From the NCBI GenBank assembly GCA_028456385.1, contig JALNQF010000515.1, positions 1 to 25,249 on the forward strand: 25,249 nucleotides of DNA, written 5' to 3'. This document shows, one piece after another, positions 20,501-25,249 of the stretch. The translations under genes were made by a program, and so were the position numbers. Each line of letters starts with the position of its first letter. The first letter of the stretch is position 1. The notes beneath the pieces were generated by a model. The model was not told the DNA's origin. It ran no database searches and saw only the letters and a program-made list of their open reading frames with translations. This DNA is from Ophiosphaerella korrae (lineage: Eukaryota > Ascomycota > Dothideomycetes > Pleosporales > Phaeosphaeriaceae).

Positions 20501-21570
20501 TTATAAATATATCCTAGTAATTTACTACTACTTTATAAAAAAACGCTATTTCTTCCCCTATAAGTTCCTAAAACTAGAAGAAGCTACCTAATATTTTATA
20601 TCTATTTTTAAGCTTTATAGAGTCCTAATAAATATTATATCTAATAGAGAGATAACTTTTATTAGCTAATTTTAGCGCTATATATATAAACGCCTCTATA
20701 TTACGTAAAAGCTCTTAACTACGTACTACCTAGAAACTAATAGCTAAACTAAGTAAGTAAATTAAGCCCTAGAGATCTTTCTAAGGTAATACGTTAACTA
20801 CGCGTAAGATAACTAGGTAGCCTAGCTATACGTAGCTAAGTTCTAGGTAAATAACACTATTAATATATCTATTAAGATAACTCTATTTCTTGCAGATCTA
20901 GGGTATTACCTCTATAGTAGTATATACCTTAGTAAAAATAATAAAGATTAACTAAACCTAGCCTAATATAACTAACGTATATAAGCTAACAAGCTACTTA
21001 ACGCCTATAGTAACCTAGTAGCCTACCTTAAGGAAAAAATACTCTAGGTATAATAAGAGTAAGTAGCTTAAGCTAATACCTCTCGCTAAAGTAGACTAGT
21101 ATATAAAGTTAGTAACTAAGCCTATGTTAGTATAGCTAATTAGAGAACTACTTAGCTAACCCTAAAATTAGACTACTAATAGGTAGGCCTATACCTTATT
21201 AAGAGAGTTATCTATAATAGTAGAGTATATAAGCTAGTACTACTTTAAGAGATACTAAGTAAAGGCGTATTCTTAGTCTTTTCTCTAAAACTCTTACGCT
21301 CTAGGGATTAGAAGCTCTTACTAGATTAAGACCTGCTATAGCTAATCTCTATTATTATTACTAATAAGGAAACTAGTAGCGTATATAAAGAATACCTAGT
21401 AGAAGCTATCTTAGACGTACGCTTTAAAGAGCGTAGAAAATACGTAGGATAGTACTACTTAGTCTACTAGACTAGCTATAATAAACTTATATAGGAGCTA
21501 GTAGAAGAATTTATAAAATATAAAGCTACCTTTAACTTTTACTAGAACTACCTAGAGAAAGCTAAACTAC
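17590..21570 (+). pseudogene. Element C pol: protease-RT-RNase H-integrase-chromodomain
   Basis: Plus strand, a single frame (codon starts divisible by 3) throughout. Protease-like: NNRANVNFI from 17628. RT: LLIIAKLDSSLQVYIDYYKL (about 18510-18570), VVPFSFTNVLATFQRAI-type sequence (about 18753-18810, Gln now stop) and IYIDNILIYS with YIDN at 18849-18860 (second Asp now Asn). RNase H: TNASR near 19350 and EYNYNIYNLELIAII near 19450-19500. Integrase: zinc-binding H/C positions near 20240-20372 reading Tyr, Asp at 20457-20459 (VDYI), SNRE at 20640-20651 (Asp now Asn), and the Glu position at 20751 now Lys (TK*VN). Chromodomain: KYVGWYYLVYWTSYNKLIWE-type reading at 21438-21500 with Trp codons as stops. 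This chromovirus pol is dead through substitutions without net indels. Confidence 0.9.
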
Positions 21571-21850
21571 TAACTCTACGTATACTAAAAAAATAGAGCC
21601 CTAATAAAGACGCAACCTATTAGGGTATCCTAACCTACTAATAGGTACAAAAAAGCCCCCTCTAAGGCGTAATTACTACTTTTAGCCCTTACTAGAACTA
21701 CCTAAACAAGCCTAAAACTATTAATAGGCGTAAAAAAGCCCCTTTATAAAGCGTAATTACTACTTTTAACTTTTACTAGAACTACTTAGAGAAGCCTAAA
21801 ATACTAACTATATACCTAAAATAGAGCTTAACAAAGATATAACCTAGTAA
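21528..21850 (+). repeat. In-frame coding repeats after the chromodomain of C
   Basis: The motif TF-X2-Y*NYL-X-K starts at 21528, 21678 and 21762, all in the pol frame. The copies at 21678 and 21762 belong to 28-codon units, each preceded by APL/SPL*-X-VITTF and AAAAAAGCCCC-like DNA. Readings are TFNFY*NYLEKAK, TFSPY*NYLNKPK and TFNFY*NYLEKPK, where the stop is probably Trp (TGG to TAG). A degenerate further copy may lie near 21870. This suggests a repeated C-terminal extension on the integrase-chromodomain protein. Function unknown. Confidence 0.65.
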
Positions 21851-22560
21851 GGTACTCTAGCTATTAGTAGGCGCAAAAAGGCCCTCTAAGGTATAATTAG
21901 AAAACTTTACTACTAGCTAAAGATAAATTATAGTGTAAAAATAGTAGGAATAGTTTACCTTAGCTAGTAAGCGTAAGACTCTTTTTAGGTTAGGGCTTAC
22001 CCCTACTACTATAGCTACGACTACTACGCTCCCTTATAACTAGTTACGCGTAGGTCTAGTTTACTGTTGTAGAATTTATAACTAGCTACTAAATTCCTAG
22101 CTAGAGCTACTCTATACTACCTACTCCCTAATACTTACAAATATTAGGCTTACTAGGTCCCTTATATTAATAAACCTACCTATTGTAAAGCCTATATCTA
22201 TAGTAAGTACCTATATAGAGATCTAGTACTATTAAGTTACTTAGTAGCGTTAACTTTACCTTCTCTTATACTATATATAAACACTTTTAGGTTTAATTTT
22301 ATTAGCGTAAAGTAGAAGTAGTAGAAAAGAGTTTGTAGTTAATACGTTTTATATATAGAAGTTGCGCGCGTCTTAATTTTATACTAAAATTAGTAAAAAC
22401 CTTAGCTCTATACTCTACAAATAATAATTTTAACTCTAAAAATAGTTAACCTCTTTAACCCTAGCTACTACTACTACTACCTAATAGGTATTATTAGTTA
22501 ATTAGAGCCCTTTTTAAGCTCTAGGAATTTACTCTTTAAAAGGAAAGAGACGTATAAGTA
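21851..22560 (+). other. Tail of block C without recognised gene
   Basis: The expected 3' UTR and 3' LTR zone. I could not find a copy of the putative 5' LTR (13663-13936). A TATA-like string ACTATATATAAACAC lies at about 22269-22283, which could be an LTR promoter relic. GCGCGCG at about 22364-22370 and a run of CTA repeats near 22466-22483 are the only other local features. The sequence stops at the third T unit. Confidence 0.4.
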
Positions 22561-22816
22561 AGTTATCTCTTATATCTCTTATTTTTGTACTAATATTAGT
22601 AAGTTTACAACTTACTAATATCGTAAACTTACTAATATTATAAACTTACTAATATATTAGTAAGTTTGCAACTTACTAACATCGTAAACTTACTAACATT
22701 GCGAACTTACTAACATGTTAGTAAGTTTATAACTTACTAATATTTAACTACCTTTCTACTTTTAGTTAGCGCTTAGTAAGCTACTAGGTATATATACCTA
22801 GTACTTACTTAGATAG
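22561..22816 (-). repeat. T unit, third copy (same orientation as 13424-13662)
   Basis: From AGTTATCTCTTATATCTCTTA to CTTACTTAGATAG, about 251 bp. It has the same order as the second copy: inner edge, facing TTAGTAAGTTT/AAACTTACTAA pairs, conserved CTTTTAGTTAGCGC block, tip palindrome CTAGGTATATATACCTAG. It has one more subterminal repeat block than the copy at 13424. To its right the Copia integrase of D is interrupted. To its left block C ends. An inverted partner, if this is an element end, would lie outside the window. Confidence 0.72.
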
Positions 22817-24189
22817 CTTTATCTACTATTTACTCTTTTTAGTTAATTGTTAATACTACCTTATTAAGTTATCTTACGTAAAGTCTACCTTATAACGTAC
22901 TTTCTTCTTATTAATTCTTTTAGCGCGCTTAGCTCCTCTATTCTAGGCTTAAGTATCTAAAGCTAAAAGTTTAATAGTAATACCTTATAAGTTTAACTAG
23001 CGCTAGACCTCTAGTTTTACTATTATAATCTTGTTATTAGCTTTAATTACTTTAACTAAGATACTATACTAATTCTTTAAGAAGAGGATTAAGTTTAATA
23101 GTACCTTAATAATTAATTTAGCTAACTAGTTATTAGTAAAGTAGAAGTCCTACTATAGTTTTAAGTACTTATTAGTAATAAGTATCTAGCTTTTCTCTTT
23201 AGTAACGCTTTATACTTTATATAAGTAGAAGTTAATAGAGAGTCTTTCTCTTAGTTCTTTATAACTAATTCTTAGTATATAGCTAATTTACTACTTTATC
23301 TTAGCTTTACTATATATATTATACTAGACTATAGATACTTCTTTTATACGTACTCCTTAAGCTTACTAGATAAGGTATTTAATTATAGCTAGTCCTAGAT
23401 AGCTAAGTCTCTTATACTATAGTAGTACTAGTACTCTAATAGTCTAAAGTTTATAGGTATAGTACACTACTTAGTATATAAGATTATATAATAAATAATA
23501 CTTAAGTACCTATTAACTATAGATCTTAGTAAAGTATCTAATTATTTATCTATTAGGCTTATTTAGAGTTATTAGCTTAGATTAAGTGTTCTACTATATT
23601 CCTCTCTACTAGAGTAGCTAGAAAGAGACTAGGTTATAAAAGATATCTAGGTATATAGCTACGTTATATAGAACTAGTTTATTTTCTATTAACTAGTTTT
23701 TTAGCGTAAGAGTAAGAGATCTATATCTTTTTACTTATATCTTTAACTTACCTACCTATATATAATTATTTACTCTTAATAGATAATAGATATATATACA
23801 AGTTAGGTTGTTTATAATATAGTAGGTTAAACTAGAGTCTAGGATAAAGGAATTCTAGAGAGAGAAAGTATTATAAGTATTCCTTATAGTTTTAGTAATA
23901 AAAGTACTCTTAATACTTAATATTTACTATCCTTCTAGTTAATCTTCTTTATAGATTTTAGTAATCTAAGGTAACTTAGGGTATAGTTCTATATAAGGCT
24001 TTATTTAATACTTTAACTATCTTCTTATTAGTCTTTATAAAGTTATATTATACTTATATTTATAATTAATAAGCTCTTTTAGAGTCTTACTTAGAGTCTA
24101 CTAATCTAGTACTTTATTAGAATTAATATAGTAGTAATTACTAAGTTTATAAGGTCTTTTATAAGCTAGGTATTATTTACTTATAGCTT
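22817..24189 (-). pseudogene. Element D pol fragment: protease, pre-integrase, integrase (truncated)
   Basis: Protease: NSFILDSSLTYY with catalytic Asp at 23837-23839, followed by GKLKI and LVLYNVAIYLDI near 23740-23640, the usual Copia order. Pre-integrase: YKRLSYLGLAIIKYLI (about 23415-23365), the H-X-RLGH-type motif with His/Cys codons mutated, then GVRIKEVSIV (about 23355-23326). Integrase C-terminal catalytic zone: LALDT*A*NRGAKRAKRI (about 22966-22912). The catalytic Glu position in GAER reads Lys (AAG), from G to A. Copia integrases carry A-X2-T-X-Q-N-G-X2-E here. The reading degrades toward 22830 and is cut at the T unit. Confidence 0.82.
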
Positions 24190-25120
24190 TTTAACTTATT
24201 ATTTAGTTAACGTTAGTAATACTACTACGTATATATTAATTACAAGGTCTACCCTATTTATTAAGTAGCGCGCTATCTATAAAAGAGGTGTCCCTAGTCT
24301 TACTCTAGGTAGTATTACTACTAGTAGCGTAAAGTAAAGTATTATCTACTATAAAAGTAGCTTTATACCTCTTTATATTTAGGAGATAGTATACTATTAT
24401 ATACTTATAGTAGCGTTTTATTATTTCCTTCTAGTTTATACTAAGTAATAGCTTTCTATTATCTTAAAAGGTTTTAGACTAAATTAGTACTATATATTTA
24501 ATAGCTACTAAAAAGTCTTAAGTAATTATATTAATTTATAGTAACTTTACTACTTAATACGTTTTAGCCTTAGTAGTAGCGTAGTTATACTTAGCTATCT
24601 ATATATCCTAATTTACTAGGCTTCTTATAGGCTTAAGTAATTTAAGGTATCTATTACGTATATACTCTTACTTAATACGCTTGTCTACGCTAATAGTTTA
24701 CTTTAGGTTTAATAGCTACTAATATAGAGATTAGTTTAGTAAGTAGTACGTACGTAGTAGATATAGCAAGACTAAGGATTAGATAAACGTTATAATATAC
24801 TAAAGACTTAACTACTCCTTTTTATACTCGTATTAGTTACTATAGTATTACTTAGCTAATATTTTATAGTATTTAAGGTCTTCTTTAAAAGCCTTATAAC
24901 TAGTAGCTAAGAGTTTAGACTACTACGTAGGAGTCTTAATACCTAATACTAGAGTGTAGTTAGCTATTACTAGAGCTCTAATTAGTTCTAGTCTCTAAAT
25001 TAGCTAGGTAGAAGATTCTAGGTTAATCTTATCCTAAATATTATATACTTCGTATCTAGATTATAGTTAAATTATCTATATAGTGTAATCCTATAAGTCC
25101 TTAATATTATAGTTAGATTA
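24190..25120 (-). pseudogene. Element D gag (Copia type), degraded
   Basis: Minus strand, same frame as D's pol. YKAFKEDLKYYKILAK from 24898, then YEYKKE (about 24836-24819), SVDKRIK (about 24688-24668), YLKLLKPIRSLVN (about 24646-24608), YNYATTKAKTY (about 24588-24556), INIIT*DFLVAIKYIVLI (about 24535-24482) and LLNIKRYKATFIVDNTLLY (about 24387-24331). This matches the general pattern of fungal Copia gag (UBN2-like region plus a short Cys/His segment, here lost to Tyr). The N-terminus is unclear above about 25000. Frequent TAA/TAG stops occur at Gln/Trp positions. Confidence 0.72.
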
Positions 25121-25249
25121 CGTTAAGTTATACTAGCTATTTTATTTTAGGTTTAAGTTATAAGAGGGTAAAAGATTGTTACTTTTTAGAGTACGCTTTA
25201 GTTAAGGCTAAGTATAGTACTTAGCTTAATTTAAGAGTTATTAGAGAGC
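25121..25249 (-). other. Leader or gag 5' end of element D at the window edge
   Basis: No clear motif. Same CA/TG-depleted composition. Probably the 5' untranslated leader or the extreme N-terminus of D's gag. Its LTR, if present, lies beyond the window. Confidence 0.3.

Larger units (their letters stand above)
22817..25249 (-). mobile_element. Element D: RIP-degraded Ty1/Copia retrotransposon, partial
   Basis: Minus-strand Copia relic running off the right edge. In coding order it has gag (about 25120-24190), aspartyl protease (23848-23831), the GAG-pre-integrase motif (about 23430-23350) and integrase (about 23320-22830). RT and RNase H, which follow integrase in Copia elements, are missing because the third T unit begins at 22816. 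The upstream LTR is outside the window. All motifs lie in one frame despite many stops, again showing substitution-only decay. Confidence 0.85.

Noticed and set aside
13424..22816. The two same-orientation T units as LTRs of element C
   Set aside because: They flank C as direct repeats, but an inverted copy occurs at 1-224, they lack TG...CA ends, and C has a separate LTR-like start at 13663. Inverted-repeat transposon ends fit better.
22817..25249. A Tc1/pogo-type transposase belonging to the T unit
   Set aside because: A first reading near 23340-23400 (LNTLSSKLKEYV) looked like a DDE transposase end. In the frame shared with the flanking motifs, the region is the Copia pre-integrase segment.
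1..25249. Mitochondrial or bacterial AT-rich DNA
   Set aside because: The low GC comes from selective CA/TG loss with CG retained, and the only genes are nuclear-type LTR retrotransposons. No tRNA, rRNA or respiratory-chain genes are seen.

Overview
This window looks like an AT-rich, gene-poor repeat block from a filamentous ascomycete (Pezizomycotina-type) genome. Three things point there. The dinucleotides CA and TG are almost absent and TA is hugely over-represented, while AC, GT and CG persist. That is the footprint of repeat-induced point mutation (RIP, CpA to TpA). All recognisable coding sequence is LTR-retrotransposon pol or gag riddled with TAA/TAG stops. The families are Ty3/Gypsy chromoviruses and Ty1/Copia. 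I found no intact host gene, tRNA, rRNA or CRISPR array. The species cannot be named from the sequence.

Layout. (1) 1-224: a repeat ('T unit') with a hairpin tip and 17-bp direct repeats. It is present inverted at 13424-13662 and, in that same orientation, again at 22561-22816. (2) 225-13423: Gypsy element A, minus strand, truncated at both ends where it meets T units. (3) 5103-12140: Gypsy element B, same family and strand, complete with two 443-bp LTRs and nested inside A. The 5-bp target duplications (TAATA/TATTA) and the reconstituted empty site match. (4) 13663-22560: plus-strand Gypsy block C, with an LTR-like start carrying a 14-bp palindromic satellite, a gag, one protease domain, an unexplained kilobase, then protease-RT-RNase H-integrase-chromodomain in one frame, with coding repeats after the chromodomain. 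(5) 22817-25249: Copia element D, minus strand (gag, protease, pre-integrase, integrase), cut at its integrase end by the third T unit and running off the window.

How the parts relate. A and B are collinear (constant offset of 5029 nt from 516 to about 4380), so degeneration was by substitution and not by indels. B keeps more catalytic residues (its RT reads YLDD where A reads YLDN). Both A and B carry, convergent to pol next to the 3' LTR, a plus-strand ORF relic whose cysteine spacing fits a fungal Zn2Cys6 cluster. This antisense ORF and the three-copy T unit that borders retroelement fragments are the most unusual items.
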